Source of the DNA: JAMQPK01 sp963761975
GTDB taxonomy: Bacteria > Acidobacteriota > Vicinamibacteria > Vicinamibacterales > JAMQPK01
Reading direction: 5' to 3'
Assembly: GCA_963761975.1 (NCBI GenBank)
Contig: CAVXIR010000007.1
Span: 806,001 to 870,000, forward strand
Length of the DNA: 64,000 bases
The position numbers and the translations under genes are program-made. Shown in pieces: positions 19,238 through 28,143 of the stretch. The stretch's first letter is position 1, and every line of letters begins with the position of its first letter. The notes below the pieces were generated by a model that was given only the letters and a program-made list of their open reading frames with translations, made no database searches and was not told where the DNA came from.

Positions 19238-19603
19238 TTACCCCTTCGATGGACGGGCCACCAGCTTTTTCGATTCCGCTGAAAGGACCATTTCGCGCAG
19301 CCGCGCGACTTCTGCCAGCGCGACAGACCGCCCGAAAGGCGTCAGGCGATACGCCTGGCGCCGTTCGTTGCTGCCCGCGGCGGATCGCCTGATCATGGCG
19401 TCCGCGAGGAGTCGTTTGATGATTCCGTACAGTGTTCCCGTGCTGAGGACGACCGTGTTGTTCGTGCGCTCGGCAACCTCTTTGAGGATCGCGTAGCCGT
19501 GCTTTTCCCCGTCGGCGAGCGCCAGCAGGACATGGAAGAGCGCCGGAGTCAGCGGGAGGTATTCATCGGTGGTACGACCGGCAGGGAAGTCCTCTCTGGC
19601 CAT
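19238..19603 (-). CDS. PadR-family transcriptional regulator
   Basis: A 121-residue PadR protein with the winged-helix core LTPALFHVLLALADGEKHGY, AILKEVAERTNNTVVLSTGT and LYGIIKRLLADAMIRR, then RRQAYRLTPFG for the wing and a C-terminal helix for dimerisation. It ends 6 bp before the GTG of the decayed permease, so it was the first gene of a PadR-permease operon. With the permease broken, it may be an orphan repressor or act elsewhere. No ribosome-binding site precedes its ATG. Confidence 0.9.
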   Translation of the reverse strand: MAREDFPAGRTTDEYLPLTPALFHVLLALADGEKHGYAILKEVAERTNNTVVLSTGTLYGIIKRLLADAMIRRSAAGSNERRQAYRLTPFGRSVALAEVARLREMVLSAESKKLVARPSKG

Positions 19604-19611
19604 GTCGTCTC

Positions 19612-19641
19612 ACGATATGTCGCGATACGACGTAGTGTCAA
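19612..19641 (-). promoter_or_regulatory. Promoter of the second PadR gene
   Basis: On the minus strand a perfect TTGACA (19636-19641) is followed after 18 bp by TATCGT (19612-19617). Only 8 bases separate the -10 from the ATG at 19603, so the transcript is probably leaderless. Two CGATA direct repeats (19613-19617 and 19623-19627 on the plus strand) overlap the -10 and are candidate PadR contacts. Confidence 0.5.
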
Positions 19642-19652
19642 GGAGGCATCGG

Positions 19653-19674
19653 CCATCGTCGATCGTCCATCGTC
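19653..19674. repeat. Single copy of a dispersed GATCGTCCATCGTC word
   Basis: This 22-base stretch is identical to 25555-25576 in the array before the 25643 permease. It lies just upstream of the PadR -35 box and 12 bp past the stop of the 791-residue regulator. Confidence 0.7.
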
Positions 19675-19686
19675 TGGAGCGTTCCC

Positions 19687-22062
19687 TTACGTACGGTTGC
19701 GTGCGCGCTTGGCGATGCGCACGGCAGGGATGTCTTCGTCGGCTTCACGCCAGGCGTCGAGGAAGCGTTGATAGGCGGCCTGTGCTTCGACGAGCTGTCC
19801 TTTCCGTTCGAGCGCCTGAGCGAGGTGGAATGAGGCGAGAGGGTAACGCGGATTCAACTGCAGAATGCGCTGCAATTCCTCGATTGCCGGATCGATGCGG
19901 CCGAGCCTCAGGTACGCCACGGCGAGGCAGTCTTCGTACACATCTGTGGCCCAGATGGGTGGGCGGTGCTTGAGTGCTTCCTGAAAGTGCTGAACGGCCA
20001 CTTCAGGCTTCCCGGTTTCGAGGGCGACATATCCCTGGAAGTACGCGAGATAGCGCGGGGACGTCCTGACGCCGCGAGACGTACGGGCATAGCGTCCCAG
20101 GTCTGCTTCGAATTGCGCCGCCCGCTTGGCCTCTCCCCGGGCAAGGGCGACCGCCAGCGAATTGAAGACGGCCGTCGGCTCGTAACGAAGCTCCTGTTGC
20201 GCCGCGGCCGCCGTCTTTGAGAGATCTCCAAGACCTCGATAGACCTGGGCGATACGGCCGTAACCACGGGATCGCTCCACGTCGGACGGCGCGATGTCGA
20301 TGAAGCGCCTGTATAGCCGGATCGCTTCGCGATATCGTCCGGTCTGAAAGTGCACGTTGCCGAAGCGGACGAGCGCGACTTCGAAGTTCGGATTCAGCGC
20401 CAGCGCGTTCGAGTACGCGGTGCTGGCCTCTTCATAGCGGCCGGCCCACTGGTGCACGAGCCCCAGCGTGGCAAACGCGCTTGGCTCTTGCGGGGCAAGC
20501 GTCGTCAGTCGCTCCGCGGCAGCCAGCGCGTCGGCCTGCCGGCCAAGCTCCGCGTAGATGCCGGCCAGCGCGTCATTGATGTCTCTCGAGTTGGGGTCGA
20601 TTTTGAGGGCCCGACTGAACACGTCGACCGCTTCTTCCAGCTGCTCTTCGCCGCGCAGGAGCAACCCCAGCCTCACGAGCGCCTCCACGTCGGTCGGGTA
20701 CGTCGTCGTGATCAGCCGGAACGTCCGTATCGCGCTCGGATATTCGAGCTTCGCAATCGCGTACCAACCTGCGATGTGCAACTTGTCCCGATCGGTGAGT
20801 CGGGCGGAAAGCTCGAATGCTTTCTTCAGATAGGGAACAGCTTTTTCTGGAAGGTTCCACGCCACTGCATAAACGTACCCGATGCGTGCGTGAGCCATCG
20901 CGAACTGCGGGTCCAGCTCGACGGCTTTCTCGAGTAGAGCGAGCGCTTCGGTGTTTTGACGAACCTGCGCTCGCTCCACTCCTGTTGAATACGCGGCGTA
21001 CGCCTCGAGGTTGGCCGTCATCAGCTCACCGAGGCGGGGTTCCCATGTCTCCTTTGTGCCGGCCGCTGCGCCGAGACGCTCCGCGAGCTTGAGAGACAGC
21101 CGATCGATCTGACTGAGTACCTGATCGGCCTCTTCGGCAATCACCGAATCGGCCGCCATGAGACGACGGGTACCGACCTCGTATACCTGCGCATCCAATC
21201 GGATTGTTTTGCCAATCCTGGCAAAGCTGCCCAGCACGAGCGCGTGCGCCTGTGTTTGCCGCGCAATCTCGAGCGCATCTTCGAGTGAAACATGGGCCTG
21301 CCGTTCAGTCCTCTCGTACCCGAGCAGTGTCACCAGTTGCTGACGGCTGAGCACTGAAAGCGTTTCGGCCCGCGTCAGGCCAGTTATCAGCATGTCGGCC
21401 ACACCCTCGCGCAACCACGCCAGGTCGGAGCTGCGCGAGCGGTTTTCGAAGGGGAGGACGACGACGGCCCTCCTGCCCGCAAGTTGCACGGGTGGCTCTA
21501 TTCGTGCCGATCGTCGGAAGGAGGCGATCCCCCCGACGAGGACGATGGCCATCAGGATGAGCGCGCCGCCCATCCTTATGCTCTTCTTCGTCCACCATCC
21601 CTTGGGAGCTGGGTCAGGGAGGGCTCGCAACTGCACTGGTGTTAAGCCCGTGATTTCTTCCTCGACGGCCACCCGGATTTCTGTTTCTTCCATGACCGCG
21701 AGCTTCAAGCCCACGGTTTCTGTCAACGCCGAAGGCGACTCATCGACAGGACCGATGAAGCGATAGCCCGTCTTCGACACGGTCTTGATGAAGCGCGGGC
21801 GGTGCGGATCGTCCCTCAGAACACGCCGCGCCTCGATGACGCAATGGACCAACGCGTCGTCCGTGACGGCCGTGTCCTTCCAGATGGCGCCAAACAGCTC
21901 GTCTTTGGGCACAACGCGGTGGCGGTTTTCGATGAGGTAGAGGAGGACCTGGAAGGTCTTCTGGCGAACGTACATTTCCTCGCCGCCGCGAACCAGGCAG
22001 GCGCGTGACTCGTCGACCTCGACGTCACCGATACGGTAAACCTGCTCGGGAGGCCGGGCCAT
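19687..22062 (-). CDS. Membrane-anchored winged-helix regulator with TPR repeats (CadC-like)
   Basis: A 791-residue protein. Residues about 8-105 form an OmpR/PhoB-type winged helix (FQVLLYLIENRHRVVPKDEL, RPRFIKTVSKTGYRFIG). One transmembrane helix is at about 177-195 (MGGALILMAIVLVGGIA). Outside it a TolB-like alpha/beta segment (about 210-340, RRAVVVLPFENRSRSSDLAW) is followed by about nine TPR units (to ~785). This CadC-like layout lets a periplasmic sensor region control DNA binding directly from the membrane. The target is unknown. It is divergent from the CSLREA gene across a 433-bp spacer. Confidence 0.88.
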   Translation of the reverse strand: MARPPEQVYRIGDVEVDESRACLVRGGEEMYVRQKTFQVLLYLIENRHRVVPKDELFGAIWKDTAVTDDALVHCVIEARRVLRDDPHRPRFIKTVSKTGYRFIGPVDESPSALTETVGLKLAVMEETEIRVAVEEEITGLTPVQLRALPDPAPKGWWTKKSIRMGGALILMAIVLVGGIASFRRSARIEPPVQLAGRRAVVVLPFENRSRSSDLAWLREGVADMLITGLTRAETLSVLSRQQLVTLLGYERTERQAHVSLEDALEIARQTQAHALVLGSFARIGKTIRLDAQVYEVGTRRLMAADSVIAEEADQVLSQIDRLSLKLAERLGAAAGTKETWEPRLGELMTANLEAYAAYSTGVERAQVRQNTEALALLEKAVELDPQFAMAHARIGYVYAVAWNLPEKAVPYLKKAFELSARLTDRDKLHIAGWYAIAKLEYPSAIRTFRLITTTYPTDVEALVRLGLLLRGEEQLEEAVDVFSRALKIDPNSRDINDALAGIYAELGRQADALAAAERLTTLAPQEPSAFATLGLVHQWAGRYEEASTAYSNALALNPNFEVALVRFGNVHFQTGRYREAIRLYRRFIDIAPSDVERSRGYGRIAQVYRGLGDLSKTAAAAQQELRYEPTAVFNSLAVALARGEAKRAAQFEADLGRYARTSRGVRTSPRYLAYFQGYVALETGKPEVAVQHFQEALKHRPPIWATDVYEDCLAVAYLRLGRIDPAIEELQRILQLNPRYPLASFHLAQALERKGQLVEAQAAYQRFLDAWREADEDIPAVRIAKRARNRT

Positions 22063-22495
22063 CTTCGCTTTCCTGAAAATTGCGGAAAAATTTCGCTGCG
22101 ATCTCGTGACTTCCGGGACCCGCGAGACCTAGTGTGTCGCCGTAACTCGGACGTGGGAAACGAAATTATACGACGCGAACGCCATTTACCGGACAGGAAT
22201 CGAAGTCCGTTTTTTGTCGCGAATCGAACTGACGGGGACCGAAGGGTCCGAAAGGACGCGCTGTTCATGAAATTGATTCGCCGACTGACGTTTACCACGC
22301 GGACACGTCGTTCGATTCGGGTCGTAGGCCCAGCGTGCGGCGTTTGTCCCGTTTGCGGCAGCGTCATCGGCACGACCGGTTCCGCGGAAACAGCGGATTC
22401 CCCAATGGACGACGGCATGGTCCTGAGCCCCATAGACGACGGCCGTGTGCACAAGATTCCTCGCACCAAGCAACTCAGAAAGAAGGAGTAAGGAG
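22063..22495. other. Long spacer between divergent genes, no gene seen
   Basis: The region holds the start regions of the regulator (minus) and the CSLREA protein (plus). A short hairpin, GGACC/GGTCC, lies around 22236-22250. A plus frame from 22132 is open for 119 codons, but its composition (arginine-rich, no ribosome-binding site, running into the CSLREA start) does not look coding. Confidence 0.4.
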
Positions 22496-25090
22496 ATGAA
22501 GGGAAGATTCGCTTTCGCTACGTTGGTACTTGCCCTGATTGCAGGAAATGGCGGCGAGCCGCTGCTCGCGCAGGTTCAAACCGGCCCCAATTTTGAGGTC
22601 AACACGCTTGGCGATGGCAACGACGGCAGTTGCGGCCAGACGGGTATCGGCAGCTGCACGCTGCGCGAAGCGGTCAACGCCGCCAACGCCAATGTGAATG
22701 CCAGCGTGATCACGTTTTCTCCGTCGCTTGCCGGGCAGACCATCAGCTTGTCAACCGTCGGCGACACGACATTTGGGCCGTCTGCCCTTGTCGTAAGCAC
22801 GCCGGTGACGATTCGAGGATTGAGCGGCAACAGCGGGGTCACCATCGCCCGCAATAATTCGATTGCAAGACTCCGTCTGTTCTATGTAAGCCCGAGCGGC
22901 GATCTGACTTTGGAGAAGCTGACTCTTAGCAACGGTCGAGCCCTTGGGTTCGACGGGGCTGTCAAGCTTCCTTTCATTTCCGGGAGCGGCGGAGAGGGCG
23001 GAGGTGGAGGAGCGGCGGGCCTGGGCGGTGCGATTCTTAACCAGGGAGCGCTGACGATCGAGCAGAGCACCCTTGCAGGCAATTCGGCGCAGGGTGGTAA
23101 TGGCGGGGCGGCTGGTCCTCCCGCTCTCTCAAGCAGTGGAAGCGGCGGCGGAGGGTTGAATGGCGACGGAAATCCCGGGTGCAGCGCTCCTCCTGGGTGT
23201 GCGGCAACCGACAGGGCGGGCGGCGCGGGCGGCGGCGGCGACGGAGGCTACCTGTTCGGCTCCGAGTCTGGTACTGGGCTCGTTGTTTTCGGACGCGACG
23301 GAGGGTTCGGCGGGGGCGGCGGGGGCGGCGCATTTTCTTGTGCTCCCTATGGATCCTCTCCGTGCTACGGGCGGCCGGGGGGAAACGGCGGCTTCGGTGC
23401 TGGTGGAGGTGGGGGAGGAGGATTGCCGATCGCGCCGACGGGCGGGGCTGCCGGTTTCGGCGCGGGTAACGGCGCCAACGGGGGCGGCGGCAATGGCGGC
23501 TCCGGGGGAGGCGGTGGGGCAGGCCTTGGAGGAGCCATTTTCAATCACCAAGGGACGGTGGCGATTGTCAACAGCACCATTTCGGGCAACGTGGTTCAGG
23601 GCGGGAACGGTGGTAACGGTGATTCGACCGGTTTTGGCGGCGACGGCGGTTCCGGACTTGGCGGCGGTCTGTTCAACCTCAACGGCATCGTCTCACTGAC
23701 CAGCAGCACAGTCGCCAACAATGCGGCGCAGGGCGGCAGCGGAGGGCTCGCCAGTTTAGGAACGGGGGCTGCTGCTGCGAGCGGCGTGGGCCGCGGCGGC
23801 GCGATCTATAACCTTGCGCACGGAGCGACAACCGGCATCATCGCATCCGACGCGAGCCTGGCACTGCAGAACACCATTCTGTCAGACTCGACCGCAAACG
23901 AAGACCTGGTCAACGAGCAGCAGGACTCGAACGCCATCGTCCAGGCGCTTACGCCCAACATCATCGAGTCGGCTATTGCGAATATCGATGGACTGGTCTT
24001 CGGCGGCGGGAGCAACGTCGATCCTCATCTTGGTCCACTTGCGCCCAATGGAGGCCCAACCTTCACGCATGCGCTGCTCGTCAGTCCGACGCTCAGCCCG
24101 GCGATTGACAGAGGTCTTAGCAGCGGCACCAGTACAGACCAGCGGGGCTTTGCGCGACCCGTCGACAATACATCAGTCGCCAATACCAACGATGGCAGCG
24201 ATATCGGCGCATACGAGTTGCAACTCGACAGCGATTCCGATGGCGATCTGATTTTCGATCAAGTCGACGAGGCACCGCTCGTCGTCAGCAATCGCTTTTC
24301 CGATCGCCCGCTGGGCGGGAGAACCTCAGGTCGAATCGCCATCCTGCCGGCAGGGATGACCGTTCAGATCGTCGATCATCCCAATTCTGCCAGGGGTGTC
24401 AGGGTCGCCGTCACAGGCGCGACGGGGCAACGCGTGACGCTTCGGCTCGATGGCAAAAGCTCGAGCATCCTGCTTCGATCCCCGGGCACCTACACAGTTA
24501 CCGATCCCAACACCGAGACGTCGGTTGGAGTCGACGCGGGCGGTCCTGCCGAGCTCCAAGTCGTCGTGAACGGCTCGACGTTCGTCGTCGAGATTGGGTT
24601 TGGGGAAGAAGCAAGAATCATTGAAACCGACAGCGACGGCAACGGCACGGTCGACTCGGTTGCCGTAGAACCGATCGTCGGTCAGATCACTGTAAACGGT
24701 GTGCCGGTCGATCCGGGAGGACTTGATGTCGCGTCTCTCGTCAACACGAAACTTGCGATTCAGCGGCGTCTCCGCACGTTCGAGTTGGCAACAACGCTCG
24801 TGCCGGGAGTGATCAACCCGAGCGCTGAATCCGTGAGTATTCGGGTAGGAACGTCCCTGACCACGATCCCGCCAGGGTCGTTCGTCCTTAAACGAGGCGT
24901 CTACAGTTACGCTGGTGCGATTGGCGGCGTGAAGCTCAACGTCAGCATCGTCCCTCAGCGCGGCGGCAAATACGGCGTCGTAGCCCTCGGCCAGGGGCCG
25001 AACTTTACGTCAACGGTAAACCCGGTGCCGGTGCAGATTACGATTGGCGACGACAGCGGCATTCAGTCGGTCCGGGCCTTGATCTGGTAG
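22496..25090 (+). CDS. CSLREA-domain, glycine-rich beta-helix secreted protein
   Basis: An 864-residue exported protein. Start 22496 is supported by AAGGAG 4 to 9 bases upstream and a signal peptide (FAFATLVLALIAGNGGEPLL); the in-frame ATG at 22445 has none. A CSLREA-type motif follows (CTLREAVNAANANVNASVIT). Residues about 150-480 are a right-handed beta-helix in which glycine-rich loops (runs of Gly with Ala/Asn, up to five in a row) separate rungs such as STLAGNSAQGGNGGA and STISGNVVQGGNGGN. A choice-of-anchor Q-like end of the helix (PAIDRGLSSGTSTDQRGFAR) precedes beta domains. No C-terminal anchor is seen. Confidence 0.85.
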   Translation: MKGRFAFATLVLALIAGNGGEPLLAQVQTGPNFEVNTLGDGNDGSCGQTGIGSCTLREAVNAANANVNASVITFSPSLAGQTISLSTVGDTTFGPSALVVSTPVTIRGLSGNSGVTIARNNSIARLRLFYVSPSGDLTLEKLTLSNGRALGFDGAVKLPFISGSGGEGGGGGAAGLGGAILNQGALTIEQSTLAGNSAQGGNGGAAGPPALSSSGSGGGGLNGDGNPGCSAPPGCAATDRAGGAGGGGDGGYLFGSESGTGLVVFGRDGGFGGGGGGGAFSCAPYGSSPCYGRPGGNGGFGAGGGGGGGLPIAPTGGAAGFGAGNGANGGGGNGGSGGGGGAGLGGAIFNHQGTVAIVNSTISGNVVQGGNGGNGDSTGFGGDGGSGLGGGLFNLNGIVSLTSSTVANNAAQGGSGGLASLGTGAAAASGVGRGGAIYNLAHGATTGIIASDASLALQNTILSDSTANEDLVNEQQDSNAIVQALTPNIIESAIANIDGLVFGGGSNVDPHLGPLAPNGGPTFTHALLVSPTLSPAIDRGLSSGTSTDQRGFARPVDNTSVANTNDGSDIGAYELQLDSDSDGDLIFDQVDEAPLVVSNRFSDRPLGGRTSGRIAILPAGMTVQIVDHPNSARGVRVAVTGATGQRVTLRLDGKSSSILLRSPGTYTVTDPNTETSVGVDAGGPAELQVVVNGSTFVVEIGFGEEARIIETDSDGNGTVDSVAVEPIVGQITVNGVPVDPGGLDVASLVNTKLAIQRRLRTFELATTLVPGVINPSAESVSIRVGTSLTTIPPGSFVLKRGVYSYAGAIGGVKLNVSIVPQRGGKYGVVALGQGPNFTSTVNPVPVQITIGDDSGIQSVRALIW

Positions 25091-25152
25091 CGTCCACACT
25101 TCGTCAGTGTCGCGCGCCGTTTCACGGGGAACGGCGCGCGGCGCTGGGTTCG

Positions 25153-25377
25153 TTAGCGGCGGCGTCGCCGATACTGCCAGAATCCGGCACAATAGCCGAC
25201 GATCGCCGCCAGGAGGATCTCGAACTCCGAAATCGCAAACCCCACAGATCCCACGCCCGCGCCGGATCCGACGCCCTCGCTGATGCTCATCGACAGCGCC
25301 GCCTTCATCAGGATCCACGCAATGGCGGTCACAAGCCCGACGATGATGCCAACGAGCACGCTCTTGAAGAAAGCCAT
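25153..25377 (-). CDS. Small two-helix membrane protein, 74 residues
   Basis: Two transmembrane helices, at about residues 5-25 (SVLVGIIVGLVTAIAWILMK) and 46-66 (FAISEFEILLAAIVGYCAGF), are joined by a Ser/Gly loop. The end is strongly basic (YRRRRR), which fixes the C-terminus in the cytoplasm. The length fits a complete protein. No family is recognised. It lies between two plus-strand genes. Confidence 0.65.
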   Translation of the reverse strand: MAFFKSVLVGIIVGLVTAIAWILMKAALSMSISEGVGSGAGVGSVGFAISEFEILLAAIVGYCAGFWQYRRRRR

Positions 25378-25548
25378 CTACGACCTGCTACTTTAACCCG
25401 CAGCCATTTGGCGTCAATCCTCGTCGAACTTCGCCAGATCGTGATGGTTCGGCACGCGTCCGACCGTGGGACGCGAATCCCAGCAGCGGGCACGATGAGC
25501 ATTCAGTTCCCGCCAGATAGCGCGATTTCTTCGGCACGCGGGTTGATA

Positions 25549-25634
25549 GATCGTCCATCGTCGATCGTCCATCGTCGATCGTGGGAGGGTCCGTCGTCTC
25601 GATGACGATGGACGATGGACGATGGACGATGGAG
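25549..25634. repeat. Mirror array of GATCGTCCATCGTC and GATGGAC words
   Basis: The left side has a 14-bp word, GATCGTCCATCGTC, at 25549-25562 and 25563-25576 plus a partial copy. The right side has GATGAC and then GATGGAC three times and GATGGA (25601-25633). GATGGAC is the complement of GTCCATC inside the left word, so the arms are inverted. The right arm runs into GGAGGGA, the ribosome-binding site of the permease at 25643. Confidence 0.85.
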
Positions 25635-25642
25635 GGACGCTG

Positions 25643-28054
25643 ATGAGCGGGTTTCTGCAAGATCTTCGCTACGCGCTTCGCGGGCTAAGGAAGGCGCCGG
25701 GCTTTACGACGGTGGCATGCCTCACCCTTGCGCTTGGTATAGGCGCCAACACGGCGATGTTCAGCGTGCTGAACGCCGTCCTGCTACGCCCGCTCCCGTA
25801 TCCCTCTCCGGAACGGTTGGTGATGTTGTTTACCGAAATGCCCAGCCAGGGGCTGCGGGAGGGCCGCTCGGCGTATCGTGATGTCGAGCAATGGCGAAAC
25901 CAGAGCAACACCCTCGCGGACGCTGGGATTTACGATCCCGTGACAGCGAGGCTGACCGCACCAGGCGAGCTCGAACGAATTGGTGTCATGAGACTGTCTC
26001 CAAACGTCTTCACCCTCCTTGGAGCGCAACCGTTCCGAGGACGGATCTTCTCGACCCAGGAGGCTGAGGAACGGCGCAGAGTCGCTGTACTCAGCTATCG
26101 CTTCTGGCAATCTCGATTTGGAGGCGCGGAAAATGTCGTCGGTGCGACCGTGGAGCTCGATGGCATCCGTTCTGAAGTGGTGGGCATCCTGCCCGCGAAT
26201 TTTCGATTCGGGGATGCCGATGTATGGGAGCCGCACACGCTGTTCCCAGACTGGGAAGTCCGGCGAAATGAACGCGGCGGGTCGTGGTTTGTTCTCGCGC
26301 GGGTGCGACCGGATGCGACACTCGAGCAAGCCCAGGCGGAGTTGAGCGCGATCGCGGGACGTCTCGATGAGCAGAGAGCGGCTGTTGATCAAGGCCGCCG
26401 TGGCATCAGCGTCGTGCCATTGAGCCTGCAAGTGGTGGGAGCACGATCGCGGTTGGCGCTGTGGATGCTGACCGGCGCGGTCCTCTGTGTGCTGCTCGTC
26501 GGCGTGACGAACATCACGAGCCTCTCACTGGCACGCAGCGCCGGGCGCGAGCGCGAGCTCGCCCTTCGAGCGGCCCTCGGCGCCAGCCGCGGCCGGGTCT
26601 TGCGTCAACTGTTCACCGAAAGCCTGACGCTGGCGGTTTTGTCCGGAATTGTAGGAGTTCTGGTCGCAAAGGCGAGTCTCCCTCTCATCGTTGCGTTCAT
26701 GCCGACCAATCTGGTTTCGCTCGGCGACATCAGTCTCGACGCGCGAACCCTGTTCTGGAGCCTCGGTCTTACTCTTCTCACCGGACTTCTGGTCGGCCTT
26801 GTGCCGGCGACGACGACCGGTCGCTGGGATTTGCGGCCGTCATTGGGCGAAGGTGGAAAAAGCGTTTCCACTGGGGCGTCTGCGCGTCTGACGCGCCGCG
26901 CGCTCGTGGTGACGGAGTTCGCGCTGGCGATCGTGCTGCTCGTTGGCGCCGGCCTGTTGACGCGCAGCTTGATTAATGTCCAACACACGAATCCGGGATT
27001 CAGCTCAGAACGCGTGCTTTCGATGCAGCTTGCGATTCCTCCGTTTGAAACGACAGGGCAGCGAGCTGAGTACCATCGTCAGGTCCTCGAGCGGGTCGAG
27101 GGCGCGGCAGGTGTGGAGGACGCCGCGGTGATCGGCGATCTGTTCATCGGCGGCAGCCCGGAGCAGACCGTTACGGTCGAGGGAGACACACGGGGAGCTT
27201 CTGAACGGCTTCGTCTCCGACGAGACGAGATCAGCGATGGCTTCTTCGACACGCTGCAGATTCCCTTGCTTCGCGGACGTCGGTTTTCCTCTGAGGATGG
27301 GCCGAACGCTCCACGAGCGGCGATTATCAACGAGACGATGGCTCGCCGGTTGTGGCCGGGTCAAGATGCGGTCAGCAGGAGGTTCAAGTTCGGGGCGCAG
27401 GCATCTGACGCTCCCTGGTTTACGGTTGTGGGTGTCGTGGGCGACATGCGCCGTCAGAGTCTGGAAGTGGATCCCGTTGCGCAGATGTTCGAACCTGTTG
27501 CGCAGAATCCCTCACGGCTGGCGACACTTCTCATTCGGACGTCCATCGATCCGCTCAGCCTGGCAGGATCGCTCCGTGCTGCCATCCGCCAAGTCGACAG
27601 CCGCGGGTTGATGTATGGAATCAGCACTGTGGCCAGTCGCCTTGCCACACTCCAGGCCGAGCGGCGCTTCCAGACCTCGCTGTTGATGCTGTTCTCGGCG
27701 GTCGCCCTGTTGCTGGCGGCGATCGGCATCTACGGCGTATTCCAGTATTCGATCGCCACGCGGACGCGTGAAATCGGTATTCGTATGGCCGTCGGCGCCG
27801 AACGACGGGACATCTTCACCATGATCGTTGGCGAAGGACTGAAGCTCAGCGGCGCCGGCCTGGTGTTGGGTCTTATGGGAGCGTTGGGGCTGGGTCACCT
27901 CGGGTCGAGTCTGCTGTTCGGCGTCACACCTGCTGACCCCATCACCTACGCGGCCGTTTCGATCGTACTGACGGCGGTTGCTATGGCGGGCTGCTACTTT
28001 CCAGCCCGCCGTGCTGCGCACGTCGATCCGCTTGCCGCGCTGAAATATGAGTAG
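25643..28054 (+). CDS. ADOP-family MacB/FtsX-type permease
   Basis: An 803-residue permease with the usual two-unit plan. The first helix and MacB domain are at about 1-245 (MSGFLQDLRYALRGLRKAPG, LLRPLPYPSPERLVMLF). The first FtsX block is at about 265-400 (GRERELALRAALGASRGRVL), a middle helix at about 425-445 precedes the second periplasmic domain, and the last FtsX block is at about 675-800 (REIGIRMAVGAERRDIF, ending HVDPLAALKYE). No prefix domain and no adjacent PadR are present. Start 25643 has GGAGGG 7 bases upstream, contributed by the end of the word array. The frame is intact throughout. Confidence 0.92.
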   Translation: MSGFLQDLRYALRGLRKAPGFTTVACLTLALGIGANTAMFSVLNAVLLRPLPYPSPERLVMLFTEMPSQGLREGRSAYRDVEQWRNQSNTLADAGIYDPVTARLTAPGELERIGVMRLSPNVFTLLGAQPFRGRIFSTQEAEERRRVAVLSYRFWQSRFGGAENVVGATVELDGIRSEVVGILPANFRFGDADVWEPHTLFPDWEVRRNERGGSWFVLARVRPDATLEQAQAELSAIAGRLDEQRAAVDQGRRGISVVPLSLQVVGARSRLALWMLTGAVLCVLLVGVTNITSLSLARSAGRERELALRAALGASRGRVLRQLFTESLTLAVLSGIVGVLVAKASLPLIVAFMPTNLVSLGDISLDARTLFWSLGLTLLTGLLVGLVPATTTGRWDLRPSLGEGGKSVSTGASARLTRRALVVTEFALAIVLLVGAGLLTRSLINVQHTNPGFSSERVLSMQLAIPPFETTGQRAEYHRQVLERVEGAAGVEDAAVIGDLFIGGSPEQTVTVEGDTRGASERLRLRRDEISDGFFDTLQIPLLRGRRFSSEDGPNAPRAAIINETMARRLWPGQDAVSRRFKFGAQASDAPWFTVVGVVGDMRRQSLEVDPVAQMFEPVAQNPSRLATLLIRTSIDPLSLAGSLRAAIRQVDSRGLMYGISTVASRLATLQAERRFQTSLLMLFSAVALLLAAIGIYGVFQYSIATRTREIGIRMAVGAERRDIFTMIVGEGLKLSGAGLVLGLMGALGLGHLGSSLLFGVTPADPITYAAVSIVLTAVAMAGCYFPARRAAHVDPLAALKYE

Positions 28055-28143
28055 GGGGTCAGACCCTCTTTTTACGCTTTCCGAAAGCATTCTTATCAAC
28101 TCACCGACGCGTTACGAAAAACGTAAAAAGAGGGTCTGACCCC
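28055..28143. repeat. REP-like inverted-repeat element doubling as a two-way terminator
   Basis: Perfect 22-bp arms lie at 28055-28076 and 28122-28143. Each arm holds a small hairpin (GGGTCAGACCC) followed by a T run (TCTTTTTACG), which is an intrinsic-terminator pattern on each strand. The element begins with the base after the permease stop codon. Its right end runs directly into the reading frame of the methyltransferase. Similar GGGTCAGACCC elements are common REP-type repeats in other bacteria. Confidence 0.8.

Noticed and set aside
22132..22491. 119-residue plus frame before the CSLREA gene
   Set aside because: It is arginine-rich, lacks a ribosome-binding site, and ends within the CSLREA leader; the pair of cysteines (CGVCPVCG) alone is not enough.
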